DNA of 64,000 nucleotides from Bryobacterales bacterium (GTDB lineage Bacteria > Acidobacteriota > Terriglobia > Bryobacterales > Bryobacteraceae). Below, one piece after another: positions 34,502 to 43,841 of this stretch. The stretch spans positions 1-64,000 of the forward strand of contig PLDF01000139.1 of assembly GCA_003135055.1 (NCBI GenBank). The letters are read 5' to 3'. Numbering within the stretch: position 1 is the stretch's first letter; each line of letters begins with the position of its first letter. Below the pieces are notes generated by a model that was not told the origin of the DNA, ran no database searches, and saw nothing but the letters and a program-made list of their open reading frames with translations. The translations under genes were made by a program, and so were the position numbers.

Positions 34502-35197
34502 ATGAGGATTTCAGTTCCGCTCTCGATCTGTCTTGCAACGCTGCTGGCCGGTCACCTTGTGGCAGCCGGCGAAAAGCCGCTATTCAACGGCAAGAACCTG
34601 GATGGCTGGGAAGTAATCGGCGACGGGCAATGGACAGTCATGGCGGATGGAACCCTGCTCGGCCAGCGCATCGGCGACTACCGCAAAGTGTTCGTTCCGG
34701 GCGGGCCGTTGGCGACGCCGCAGCAGTTCAAGAGTTGGGTGGATACGCAATCGTGGCTCTACACGACGCGTAACGATTTCGGCGAATTCGATCTGCACGT
34801 GGAGTATTGGACTAAGACCACGGGCAACAGCGGCGTCTCCATTCGCGATGTGTCGCGGGCGAAAGCGGCGATCATGACACCGCCGGATTACACGCACACG
34901 CCGTCCAAGATCGGCTATGAGATCCAGATTAATAATCGCTTTCCCGACCCACACCCGTCGGGCAGTATCTATGGATTTGTGGATGCGCCCAAAGAGGCGC
35001 AACACGAAGACGACTGGAACTCGATGGATATCTTGTCGCGAAACGACAAGATCACCGTGAAACTGAACGGCCACGTGGTGGCGGAGCATCCTGGCGATCC
35101 GAAGCGGTCGAAGGTAGGACCGATCGGCTTGCAGATGCATGATCAGTTTTCCATTATCATGTTCCGGAATGTGCGGATTCGCGAGATTGGGCGGTGA
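34502..35197 (+). CDS. Exported 3-keto-disaccharide hydrolase domain protein (DUF1080)
   Basis: The 231-residue product has a Sec signal peptide (MRISVPLSICLATLLAGHLV) followed by the DUF1080 beta-sandwich (PLFNGKNLDGWEVIGDG, then FGEFDLHVEYW, NSGVSIRD and IGYEIQIN). Members act on 3-keto-glucosides or bind sugars; many are exported in Acidobacteria and Planctomycetes. The ATG at 34502 is preferred over an upstream in-frame one because it directly precedes the signal peptide. Confidence 0.87.
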   Translation: MRISVPLSICLATLLAGHLVAAGEKPLFNGKNLDGWEVIGDGQWTVMADGTLLGQRIGDYRKVFVPGGPLATPQQFKSWVDTQSWLYTTRNDFGEFDLHVEYWTKTTGNSGVSIRDVSRAKAAIMTPPDYTHTPSKIGYEIQINNRFPDPHPSGSIYGFVDAPKEAQHEDDWNSMDILSRNDKITVKLNGHVVAEHPGDPKRSKVGPIGLQMHDQFSIIMFRNVRIREIGR

Positions 35198-35661
35198 TAG
35201 CTGCTCGACGACCGCAGCCGACGTAGTTCGTTGGCCGGCTGAACCAGCCGAGAACTTGATATGCCAATATCACCCAGGAAAATAAAACACCAAGCCCTCC
35301 AATAAAGTGGCCAACAAATACGTAGATGTACCGTAGTGTGTGGTAGCCCGTTCCACTGACGGCGCTGACCGCACGGCGCTCATGCTCCTTAGACATTTTG
35401 GTCCGGTTATAGCACTTGAGACCACTGGCGGCAGGGCTAAGCTGGAAGGTGAAACCAACAGATCCAGACCACTAGCGCCTTCTTCAATGGCACATCGAAG
35501 AAGACACCGCATTCTCGCCGCAAGGCAAGCACATCATTTCCCTTGACTTCTGAACCGCCTAAGCATAGGCTGTTCTTATAGCCCACGGCGAGAGCCATCC
35601 CGTCGTGGCGACCAAGCAAGTTTGCAAAAGCTTGTTTGACATAGTAAATGATAAATTGTCT
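35198..35661. other. Intergenic region without a confident gene
   Basis: Between DUF1080 and the AT-rich leader there are only weak frames. A minus-strand frame starting at 35396 encodes a short hydrophobic peptide but has no ribosome site. AT content rises from about 35550. Confidence 0.5.
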
Positions 35662-35683
35662 GAAGAAGTTTCTCAACTTCTTC
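35662..35683 (+). promoter_or_regulatory. Hairpin in the leader of the small AT-rich gene
   Basis: A perfect 9-bp stem GAAGAAGTT/AACTTCTTC with a TCTC loop, followed by CTAAAAAT, 46 bp before the ATG of the 66-residue gene. It may be a leader element or a terminator of upstream transcription. Confidence 0.45.
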
Positions 35684-35728
35684 CTAAAAATACAAATATT
35701 CATAAAAGATGTTTACAGGAAGGACACC

Positions 35729-35929
35729 ATGAAAAATCCGGAAAAGAAACGGCCCACAAAGCTCACAAGACACATAAAGACCATTGTGGAATACGCCCGA
35801 AAGCTGCGAATCCCTAAAAATGCTATCGAAGAATTCCTGCGATCACTCACTCCAAAGTTGATCGAACCCAACAACCTGACCGCCGAGCAACTTGAGGGTA
35901 TTGTCAGCGACATAATCGCCACGTTTTAA
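35729..35929 (+). CDS. Small basic hypothetical protein
   Basis: The 66-residue product starts MKNPEKKRPTKLTRHIKTIV and ends LTAEQLEGIVSDIIATF. It is Lys/Arg-rich in the first half and predicted helical. It has a good GGAAGGA ribosome site, a leader hairpin and distinctly AT-rich upstream sequence, unlike its neighbours, which suggests recent acquisition. I recognise no family. Confidence 0.55.
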   Translation: MKNPEKKRPTKLTRHIKTIVEYARKLRIPKNAIEEFLRSLTPKLIEPNNLTAEQLEGIVSDIIATF

Positions 35930-36087
35930 ATCTCCTGGCGAGGCCCGAAGATAAGTCTTTTTTGTTGGGGGCTTCAAGGGGACGTAGTGTGGAAGAGGGA
36001 TGTTCTCAAGGTATTCGGTGGGTTCATCCCTTCAGCTTGTGTTTCAAGACTTGGTAGAGGGTGTGGCTCTGATCGGAGCCGTTCGCG

Positions 36088-36294
36088 TCAGCAAGCGGTT
36101 TCACCATAGCACCGAATCTCGATGTCGCGGGGCGCGTTCAGCCGGGTGAGACATCCGGGACATTTCGTCTTCCATATGACGGCATCAGCAGTACTGCCCA
36201 CTTCGGCGGATGCGACGTGAATGGAGCCCGGGAAAAGGTCGGTAAGGTCGCCGGCAAGCCTCGGCGCAAGCTTCTCGTCAACGAGTAGCTTCAA
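36088..36294 (-). pseudogene. DUF5615 (PIN-like) toxin-type protein, truncated
   Basis: The start MKLLVDEKLAPRLAGDLTDL and the FPGSIHVASAEVGSTADAVIW segment match DUF5615 PIN-like proteins, usually about 110 residues. The product then diverges into an unrelated Cys-containing tail and stops at residue 68. The later acidic catalytic segment (VTKDxDF-like) is missing. It overlaps the DUF433 gene by 17 bp, the usual pair arrangement. An internal deletion would explain it. Confidence 0.65.
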
Positions 36295-36511
36295 GAATCG
36301 TGATCCTATCCGGAATGCTGGCGAAGAATTCGTACACCGCTTGGAAATCCTCCTTCTCCAGATACGGAAAGTCTTTTAGAATCTCACCCTCGGTCATTCC
36401 GGAGGCCAGATACGATGCGAGATCGTAAACTGTGAAGCGCAGGCCGCGGATGCAGGGTTTGCCGCCCATTTTGCCGGGTTCAACGGTAATGCGTGGGTTC
36501 AGGCCGGTCAT
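36278..36511 (-). CDS. DUF433-domain antitoxin-type protein
   Basis: The 77-residue product has the DUF433 pattern ITVEPGKMGGKPCIRGLRFT, then VYDLASYLASGMTEGEILKD and FPYLEKEDFQAVYEF. It is a winged-helix-like partner normally paired with a DUF5615 PIN-like toxin. It is intact while its partner is truncated. Confidence 0.85.
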   Translation of the reverse strand: MTGLNPRITVEPGKMGGKPCIRGLRFTVYDLASYLASGMTEGEILKDFPYLEKEDFQAVYEFFASIPDRITILEATR

Positions 36512-36586
36512 GGATGTATCATGCCCATGATAGCGCCTGGATCAACGCCACAATCCGGAAACACGCACGCCGTTCCCGCCCCATCC

Positions 36587-39500
36587 TCAGAAGATCAGCT
36601 TCAATCCGAATTGAATCTGCCGCGGCGTAGTCGCCATGGTCGTGATCAATCCGGCCGAGGCGTTGATGGTTCCGCTCGAAAACACAGTCGCGTTGGGCGT
36701 ACCCAGGTTGGGGTGGTTCAGAAGGTTGAAGAACTCCGCGCGAAACTGCAGGCTGGCCCTTTCCGATACCGCCGTGTTCTTGAACAGCGACAGGTCCAAA
36801 TCGGCCAGTCCCGGCCCGCTGAACGCGCCTCTGGCCAGATTTCCATAAGTGCCGGCCGCGGGCAGAATGAAGGCATTCGGGTTGTACCATTGGCCGGCTT
36901 GTCCCAACACGACGGGTCCTGTAAACGCGGGGTTCAAAGAGGGCCGGTCGGGATTCCTGGTGTCTCCATCGCCCGACCGGTTTGAGCCGATCACGGGCGT
37001 GAACGGAAATCCGCTCAGCAACGTCGTAATCCCGTTTAGCTGCCAGCCGCCGATCAGCTTGTCTTCCATGCCGCCGGCATCTCTCATCCAGTGCTTGCCG
37101 TGGCCAAACGGCAACTCATAGCGGGCCGAGATGCTGGCCTGTGAGGTCGCGTTCAACGCGGAGGGGCCCCAGTCTCTGGGCAGATCGTTCCGGTCCATGA
37201 TCATCTGCGACTGGTTCTGCGACTGCGCGCCCGTCAGCCCCGAATTCATATCCAGGTTTTTCGACCAGGTGTAGTTTGCGCGAATTTGCAAGCCCCGGCT
37301 CAGGCGATGAGACAGGTCGGTTTGCAGCGCGTTATAGCTGGTATTGCCCTCCGTGTACCAGAAGAAGCCCGCGCCCAGGTACGGATTGGGACGCGTTCCC
37401 ACCGGGATAAACTGCGCGCCCTGCGCTACATGGCTCTGGTTCGCCGCAGTGGCCGGAGCCCCGCTGGTCGCGGCGCCGCCGGCCGTGCAACCGCCCGCGG
37501 CTGAGCAAACCTGCGCCGGAATATCGTTAGGATCCACGCTCAGCAGGCCGTGGTATCCGAACGACCCCACGTAAGACGCGCGCAGCGCGGTGGTCGTGCT
37601 GAGCTGCCGCTCCACCGATAGGTTCCACTCCTGAACCGTGGGAGTTTTCGCGTTGGCCTGGACCCCTTGCGGAGCATAGGTGGTGCAGGGCGTGGGAACC
37701 CCGGGGCCGCAGGACGGCGGAACCGCCGCTCCGGAGACGACGGGCGCGATCGAAAACAACGAGCCCGAAGAGGTAATCGATCCGTTATAAGGAGGCAGCG
37801 AGTTCAGCAGGAAGCTGAGATCGTCGATCAGCGAATAGTACGTGCCGAATCCCGCGCGGATCGCCGTCTTACCGTTTCCGGACGGGTCCCACGCCAAGCC
37901 CACTCTGGCGCTGAACAGCCTGGTGGCGTTATTTTGCGTGAAGACCGAATTGCCAACGCGCGGAGCGGTCTCCAGCACGCCGGTCGAATCGGGGATGTAA
38001 TTCGCAGCCCTTCCGAAAGCCTCGTTCCAACCGGTAGTGAATTCGTGCCGGATGCCGGCCCGTATGGTGAGATTGCGCCGCACCTTGATGGCATCTTCGA
38101 AGTACCACGCTCCAAAGAGACTTCTCCATCCCAATTCGTTGGCGGCCGGAACCACCTGGAAGCTGCTCACGGTTCCTTGCAGGAACGTGGTCAAGCTGGT
38201 AAACGTCGCTTGCCCAAGCTGGCGCGATGCGGAATCTTCATTGTCCTGGACCCGCTGAAACCACACGCCGGCGCTGATCTGGTGCATTCCCTTGGATATC
38301 TGAACGTCGTCCGCCAAGGTGTAAAGATTGCGGCGGTTCCACACCCCGGCGGCGTTGTTGGGGCCCGCCGATGTGATGCCGGAAAGGCCGGTGGTGGTGA
38401 CGCCGCCGTTGACCACAATCCCGCCCGGCCCGGCTCCTTCCACAAAATCGAGGTTGGCCGCGAAGGGCGCCAGCAGAGACGAATCGAGATTGAATCCCGC
38501 GCGCGAAAAGCCGGCGCGGAGCGTGTTGAGCATATCGGGCGAGAAGATATGCGTCTCTTGCAAGCTGGCGACCTGCATGCGCAATGTGCTGTACGAAGCG
38601 AACAAGGGATCGGCCAGCGGGATCAGACTATTGCCGTCGTCTATCGTGTAAGACGCCGAGAGCGAGTCTCGATCGCGGATTGCGTAGTCCAGCCGCAAGG
38701 TACCGAAATCCTCCCGGATGCCTTGCGCGGGATTGGTGTACGAAAATGCCGTGCCGCTGGGCAGACCGTTCACCAGCAGCTCGGGACCGTTGGGCTGCGT
38801 CCAGAAAGAGAAGTAGGGCAGCATCGCTTGATTTAAATTCGCAACCGGCGCGTAAACGCCGGAGGAGTTTGGGAACGCGCCCAGGCGCACCTTCGCGTCG
38901 GGGACAACGCTGACGCTGCTCTGTGTTTCCGCCTGCCGGAAACCTTCGTAATTGCCAAAGAGGAACAGCCGGTTTTTCTTGAGAGGGCCTCCCAGCGCGC
39001 CGCCGAATTGGTTTTGGCGGAAGGGGGGATCGAAGGAGGTCTGGGCAAAAAAGCTGCGCGCATCGAACGCGCTGTTGCGGAGAAACTCGAACAACGAGCC
39101 ATGCAGCGCATTGGTTCCGGACTGCGTCACCACGCCGACCTGCGCACCGGATCTCTTCCCATATTCGGCGCCATAGGTGTCGGTCTGCACGTTGAACTCG
39201 CGGACGGCGTCGATGCCCAGCAGGTACCCGCTCACGCCGCCGGGGGTGATGGCAAGCTGGCTCGATCCGGTGTACTCAATGCCGTTGAGCAGCACCAGGT
39301 TGTCCATGGGCCGGCGCCCATCCACCGAGAACGTATTTCCATTGCTGGTGCTCGTGTTGGCGCTTTTCAGGCCGTAGTTGATGACGCCGGGGTTAAGGGT
39401 CATCAGATTGTCGAAGCTGCGGCCATTGAGCGGCAAATCCTTCAGCTCGCGCTCTCCCACGAGTCCCGAAACCGAGGAGGTGGTGGTATTGACCACCGGA

Positions 39501-39883
39501 CCATCTTCGGTGACAGTCACTTCCTGAGCCAGATCGCCTATCTCGAGGCGCAGGTTCACTACCGCATCTTGCCCAACCACCAGATTGACGCCGTTGCGAA
39601 TCTCCGTCTTGAAGCCCGCCTTTTCGATTCTCAACTGGTACGAGCCGATGGGTAGCGACATCGCTCTAAAATCGCCCGCGTCGTCCGTGACCACGGCGCG
39701 CGTGGCGCCGGTTTCGAGACTCTTGACCGCGATCGCCACGCCGCGCACTCCGGCGCCGGTTGCATCCTCTATTCTGCCGGAAATGGCGGCCGTCACTTGA
39801 CCGGATGCGGATGGCGAAATCGCCAGGACGGCCAGTAGCGCAAGGATGAGACAGGGAAGGGAATTTCTGTATGGCTTGTTCAT
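36587..39883 (-). CDS. TonB-dependent receptor-like outer-membrane protein (Oar family)
   Basis: The 1098-residue product starts with a Sec signal peptide (NSLPCLILALLAVLAISPSA), then a carboxypeptidase-regulatory-like beta-sandwich (ISGRIEDATGAGVRGVAIAV), a plug-like domain (LPLNGRSFDNLMTLNPGV) and a long beta-barrel ending in Phe (QIQFGLKLIF). Acidobacterial genomes carry dozens of such paralogues, thought to import oligosaccharides or peptides. The ATG at 39883 is preferred over upstream starts because it precedes the signal peptide. It stands alone on the minus strand. Confidence 0.88.
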   Translation of the reverse strand: MNKPYRNSLPCLILALLAVLAISPSASGQVTAAISGRIEDATGAGVRGVAIAVKSLETGATRAVVTDDAGDFRAMSLPIGSYQLRIEKAGFKTEIRNGVNLVVGQDAVVNLRLEIGDLAQEVTVTEDGPVVNTTTSSVSGLVGERELKDLPLNGRSFDNLMTLNPGVINYGLKSANTSTSNGNTFSVDGRRPMDNLVLLNGIEYTGSSQLAITPGGVSGYLLGIDAVREFNVQTDTYGAEYGKRSGAQVGVVTQSGTNALHGSLFEFLRNSAFDARSFFAQTSFDPPFRQNQFGGALGGPLKKNRLFLFGNYEGFRQAETQSSVSVVPDAKVRLGAFPNSSGVYAPVANLNQAMLPYFSFWTQPNGPELLVNGLPSGTAFSYTNPAQGIREDFGTLRLDYAIRDRDSLSASYTIDDGNSLIPLADPLFASYSTLRMQVASLQETHIFSPDMLNTLRAGFSRAGFNLDSSLLAPFAANLDFVEGAGPGGIVVNGGVTTTGLSGITSAGPNNAAGVWNRRNLYTLADDVQISKGMHQISAGVWFQRVQDNEDSASRQLGQATFTSLTTFLQGTVSSFQVVPAANELGWRSLFGAWYFEDAIKVRRNLTIRAGIRHEFTTGWNEAFGRAANYIPDSTGVLETAPRVGNSVFTQNNATRLFSARVGLAWDPSGNGKTAIRAGFGTYYSLIDDLSFLLNSLPPYNGSITSSGSLFSIAPVVSGAAVPPSCGPGVPTPCTTYAPQGVQANAKTPTVQEWNLSVERQLSTTTALRASYVGSFGYHGLLSVDPNDIPAQVCSAAGGCTAGGAATSGAPATAANQSHVAQGAQFIPVGTRPNPYLGAGFFWYTEGNTSYNALQTDLSHRLSRGLQIRANYTWSKNLDMNSGLTGAQSQNQSQMIMDRNDLPRDWGPSALNATSQASISARYELPFGHGKHWMRDAGGMEDKLIGGWQLNGITTLLSGFPFTPVIGSNRSGDGDTRNPDRPSLNPAFTGPVVLGQAGQWYNPNAFILPAAGTYGNLARGAFSGPGLADLDLSLFKNTAVSERASLQFRAEFFNLLNHPNLGTPNATVFSSGTINASAGLITTMATTPRQIQFGLKLIF

Positions 39884-40371
39884 GCGAACTTCCAGCGGAG
39901 ACTGATATTGCCGGGCCGGCTCAGGGTTCATTGGTCCGCGCCTTTCGGGCGGGACTGGCCGGCGCCAGTCGTTTTGCCCTGTCGTTTTGCAGTAATGGCA
40001 CAGCAACCTTCGAGGCGTGGGCGTAATGACAACCTCATCACCGGTCTCATCGATCGGCGCTTCCTGTGCGTTTCCGCTTTGGGCATAACCAACGCGAGAT
40101 ACTTCAGAATAATACAAATATCGCACTGCAATTGAATCCGGGCTGGTGGCGGGTGCGTAACCGATCTGGTCGCCGGCCCTTTCCATTCACGGTAACCCAT
40201 TGACTGTACTGGCCAATCACGTGGCGCACCGGGGGTCTACGGAACCATCGAAAACGGCTTTTTCCCTCCCTGATTCCAGTGTAGCGCACCGGAAAAAACT
40301 TTTCGGCGTAAAGTATTGATAGCATTGGGGAGATTGCTTGAACTGGAAATTTTGGTATGCTGGCGGCAGAT
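39884..40371. other. Intergenic region upstream of the Oar-like receptor
   Basis: No coding frame is convincing here. A possible promoter for the next plus-strand remnant (TTGCTT, 16 bp, TATGCT) lies at 40334-40361. Confidence 0.4.
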
Positions 40372-40573
40372 ATGACGGCTGACGGCAGCGATGGGGTGTA
40401 AGTGACGTTGATCCGGTGGATGTTGTCGTTGACGCCGGCGGAGCGGCTGGAAGCAATGCAAGGTTTCGCCGATGCCCTCCAGGAAGCAAGGGTGAAGGAT
40501 GCTGACCGGCAACTTTCTTTCGATCCTCGAAACACTGGCTAGAAATCAGGTGGAGTTCATCTGTATGACGTAG
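40372..40573 (+). pseudogene. Remnant of a two-gene nucleotidyltransferase toxin-antitoxin-like module
   Basis: The first frame reads MTADGSDGV, a TAA stop at 40399, then VTLIRWMLSLTPAERLEAMQ and GFADALQEA, a pattern I associate with small proteins encoded just ahead of nucleotidyltransferase genes. The overlapping second frame starts at 40499 (MLTGNFLSILETLARNQVEF) and stops at 40573, just before the GG(S) motif expected of a nucleotidyltransferase. Both members look dead. Family assignment is from pattern memory. Confidence 0.5.
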
Positions 40574-41111
40574 ACGTGCTAGCGGCCACGCCTTTGGAGC
40601 GCGTCGCAACCAGCCGGGAACCGGTGACTCAACTCTCCGCGGCTACCGACGCCGACAGCAATTTGACCATCGAGTGGACCGATTCCAACGGCAGCCATGG
40701 GCGGTTCTACTACGAGGCCGCATACGCCTTACAGAAACGCGTTAGGCTTTGAACGGACTATCCGTGGAGGCTCAAGAAATGCATCAGTCGCCGCTGTGTT
40801 CGAGGCTGTGTTCGGGGCTGTTTTCGATAGAGAAGCTGGTTGTCTCGCTTGTGGTTCTGGCAACGCCGGTGCCGGCGGACGGTGCTGCCGCATCGCGAAC
40901 TCCGTTCGAAGTCATGCCGGGGCGGCGGCGCGCCTGATGGGCAAACGGGTTACGGGGCGGTACGTGGGCCGCGCAGGCGAAGAAGTCCGGCCGGATTTGC
41001 ACATGATTCCCACATCTCGCCAACCGTCCGATTTCGGGATTGGCTTAGTTCCGCGCTTTCCCCAAATCCATCCAAACTTCCTTGTGCGCCAATCGTTTAC
41101 AGGCCACCCGC
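40574..41111. other. Region of gene fragments without a confident CDS
   Basis: A stop-free stretch to 40754 would encode TDADSNLTIEWTDSNGSHGR without a start codon. A frame from 40779 (MHQSPLCSRLCSGL) has a GGAGG-like site and a hydrophobic stretch but ends after 52 codons. Both may be fragments. Confidence 0.4.
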
Positions 41112-41396
41112 ATGGCCGCTAAACCCCGCGCAGCCCGCCGCTGGGTGATTCGCGGAAGCGTCCAGGGCGTCGGCTTCCGCTACTTCGCCCAGCAAGCCGC
41201 AACCGGCCTCGGCCTCACTGGCTACGCCCGCAATCTCGACGACGGCTGCGTCGAAGTCTACGCCGCCGGACCACCCGAAAAACTCTCCGATTTCGCCGCC
41301 CGCCTCCGCCAGGGTCCGCGCTGGGCCGATGTCCGCGGAGTTGAAGAACAGGAAGCCCCCGTGCAACAATACGGATCTTTCGAGATCGAATCCTAA
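41112..41396 (+). CDS. acyP: Acylphosphatase
   Basis: Hydrolyses acyl phosphates such as acetyl phosphate and carbamoyl phosphate. The 94-residue product has the substrate loop [16 protein letters not shown] with the catalytic Arg, and GYARNLDDG with the catalytic Asn. The ATG at 41112 gives the usual length. Its TAA overlaps the apt ATG (TAATG), so the two are translationally coupled. Confidence 0.93.
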   Translation: MAAKPRAARRWVIRGSVQGVGFRYFAQQAATGLGLTGYARNLDDGCVEVYAAGPPEKLSDFAARLRQGPRWADVRGVEEQEAPVQQYGSFEIES

Positions 41397-41917
41397 TGGA
41401 CAACCTCAAACAGCTCATCCGCGAAGTCCCCGGCTTCCCCAAACCCGGAATCCTCTTCTACGACATCACTACCCTGCTGAAGAACCCAACCGGCTTCCGC
41501 GGCATCATCGACGGCCTCAAGGACCATTACGGCGGCGCCAAAGTCGATGTCGTCATCGGCATCGAAGCCCGCGGTTTCATCTTCGCCCCCGCGCTCGCGT
41601 ATGCCCTCGGCGCCGGCTTCGTACCCGTGCGCAAGCCCAAAAAATTGCCAGCCGAATGCGTCAGTGTCACCTATGACCTCGAATACGGAACCGACACTCT
41701 TGAGATGCATAAAGACGCCCTCGACGAGGGCAAGCGCGTCCTCATCGTGGACGACCTTCTGGCAACTGGCGGAACCGCCGCCGCCGCCGCCCGCATGGTG
41801 ACCGGACTCGGCGGCGCGGTAGTGGGCATCGGTTTCGTCGTCGAGCTGACCTTTCTCAATGGACGCCAAAAGCTCGCCGGCTACGACGTCTTTTCGCTCC
41901 TGCAGTACGACAAATGA
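41396..41917 (+). CDS. apt: Adenine phosphoribosyltransferase
   Basis: Salvages adenine to AMP using PRPP. The 173-residue product has the typical start ([20 protein letters not shown]), [15 protein letters not shown], and the PRPP loop [14 protein letters not shown]. It has normal length and no unusual features and is coupled to acyP. Confidence 0.96.
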   Translation: MDNLKQLIREVPGFPKPGILFYDITTLLKNPTGFRGIIDGLKDHYGGAKVDVVIGIEARGFIFAPALAYALGAGFVPVRKPKKLPAECVSVTYDLEYGTDTLEMHKDALDEGKRVLIVDDLLATGGTAAAAARMVTGLGGAVVGIGFVVELTFLNGRQKLAGYDVFSLLQYDK

Positions 41918-41947
41918 TCGCGCCAACGTGGGACGCTTTCGTCCGTC

Positions 41948-42081
41948 AGGACAGGCCTCCTGGCCTGTCTTCTTGACGCGCCGGAGTTCTCGTGATTTGA
42001 AGCAGATGCAACTGGCGATAGCGCAAGGCGTCTTAGTAGCTGTAACTGCCTATGAAGAAGACAGGCCAGGAGGCTTGTCCT
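41948..42081. repeat. GACAGGCC repeat, copy 4, as a 27-bp inverted repeat
   Basis: Arms 41948-41974 and 42055-42081 are inverted copies with one mismatch. Each contains the GACAGGCC palindrome and extends through TTCTT/AAGAA. The 80-bp centre has no other copy in this window. It follows apt by 30 bp. Confidence 0.8.
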
Positions 42082-42361
42082 ACTGTCCGGCGCCAAAGCG
42101 ATTCGGGCGCTCTACGCCAGGAATCACACACTGGGGAAACGGTCAGCGCGTGGATCGCCGGAGGTGACGGCGAAGCAAAGCAAAGCGCGCGTCCGGTGAA
42201 AGTTCGGATCGAAGAGTTGATGGGGAGTCCAGCGGTCGGTTGAGCATACGCATAATTGTGGCTATGTCCGGGCCGGGATCACCCAGGTGGGCAAAAGCGT
42301 CGGAAAATGCCTATGCGCGATTTAGCTCAACTAAGCCAAGCGCGCGTACCGCAGATTGGCG

Positions 42362-42392
42362 GTTCGGAGGGTGGGGTTCAAATCCTCCGAAC
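42362..42392 (+). other. Hairpin with a tRNA T-arm-like loop
   Basis: GTTCGGAGG/CCTCCGAAC form a perfect 9-bp stem around GTGGGGTTCAAAT. The GGTTCAAATCC part looks like a tRNA T-loop, and GAACGCTCCA follows like an acceptor end. No matching 5' acceptor, D-arm or 7-nt anticodon loop could be built, so it is not called a tRNA. The rest of 42082-42463 holds no gene. Confidence 0.35.
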
Positions 42393-42421
42393 GCTCCATG
42401 GTCTTTCAACGGGTTGTTGCA

Positions 42422-42444
42422 GTGGGCCGAACCCCCAGGCCCAC
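42422..42444 (-). repeat. GTGGGCC/GGCCCAC hairpin downstream of csp
   Basis: A 7-bp stem around a 9-nt loop, 19 bp past the cold-shock gene stop. It may act as its terminator, although there is no T-run, and may be a degenerate member of the GTGGGGTGGGCCC family. Confidence 0.45.
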
Positions 42445-42463
42445 CCTATGCGGTCGATACGAT

Positions 42464-42667
42464 TTATGCCAAGCTAACGTCTTCTGCCTGCAAGCCCTTC
42501 GGCCCCTTCTTGACCACAAATGAGACGCGGGCGCCTTCATCGAGCGAGCGATAGCCGCTGGCCTCGATGGCCGAGAAATGGACGAAAACATCTTCGCCAT
42601 TCTCGCGTTGAATGAAGCCGAATCCCTTTGCGGCGTTAAACCACTTCACAGTACCTGTTTCTTTCAT
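42464..42667 (-). CDS. Cold-shock domain protein (CspA family)
   Basis: A single cold-shock domain of 67 residues that binds single-stranded RNA/DNA. RNP1 KGFGFI and RNP2 VFVHF are intact, and the start [10 protein letters not shown]-like ([20 protein letters not shown]) is typical. It is monocistronic. Confidence 0.96.
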   Translation of the reverse strand: MKETGTVKWFNAAKGFGFIQRENGEDVFVHFSAIEASGYRSLDEGARVSFVVKKGPKGLQAEDVSLA

Positions 42668-42866
42668 CTTTTTTCCTTATTAGAATCTACCGCCTGTCGT
42701 ATCGATCAAGGATGGAGCCGAGGTCAAGTTGTTGAGGTCTTTCCAGTGTGGATCAAAGGACATGAGGCATTTAGAACGTTCCTAGCATACCACGCTTAAG
42801 CTGGCAACGCTCAGAAAAGTGGAAATTCCGGCCGTCAACGCGCCACTCCGCGGCGAATCTGGTACC

Positions 42867-43703
<837 letters not shown>

Positions 43704-43713
43704 GAATCGCCAA

Positions 43714-43815
43714 GGTACGATGGACCATCGCCTTTAGTGGCCTGTCGCGCCCCGCTGAAACGCAGCCACTGGACAGACGGCTTGACAGACGACGCAACAC
43801 GATCGTCTGTCCCAC
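43714..43815 (-). repeat. REPIN/MITE-like element, copy C (inverted, divergent)
   Basis: On the minus strand it begins GGGACAGACGATCGT and ends CGATGGTCCATCGTACC, matching the ends of copies A and B. The centre differs, but the GTCGTCTGTC arm is conserved. Confidence 0.65.
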
Positions 43816-43841
43816 ATCCCCCCTTTGCCGGAATGTAGAAG

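Noticed and set aside
35157-35396. Small minus-strand membrane protein
   Set aside because: It is hydrophobic and intact, but has no ribosome site, overlaps the DUF1080 3' end and shows no recognisable family.
36587-40186. Longer Oar-like receptor starting at 40186
   Set aside because: The signal peptide begins at 39883; upstream residues are not family-like.
40779-40937. 52-codon frame with a signal-like stretch
   Set aside because: It has a reasonable ribosome site but is very short, ends in an Arg-rich tail and lies among gene fragments; not enough to call a gene.
42296-42398. Possible complete tRNA gene
   Set aside because: No 5' acceptor strand pairs with GAACGCT beyond five bases, the anticodon loop would have six nucleotides and the D-arm does not form.
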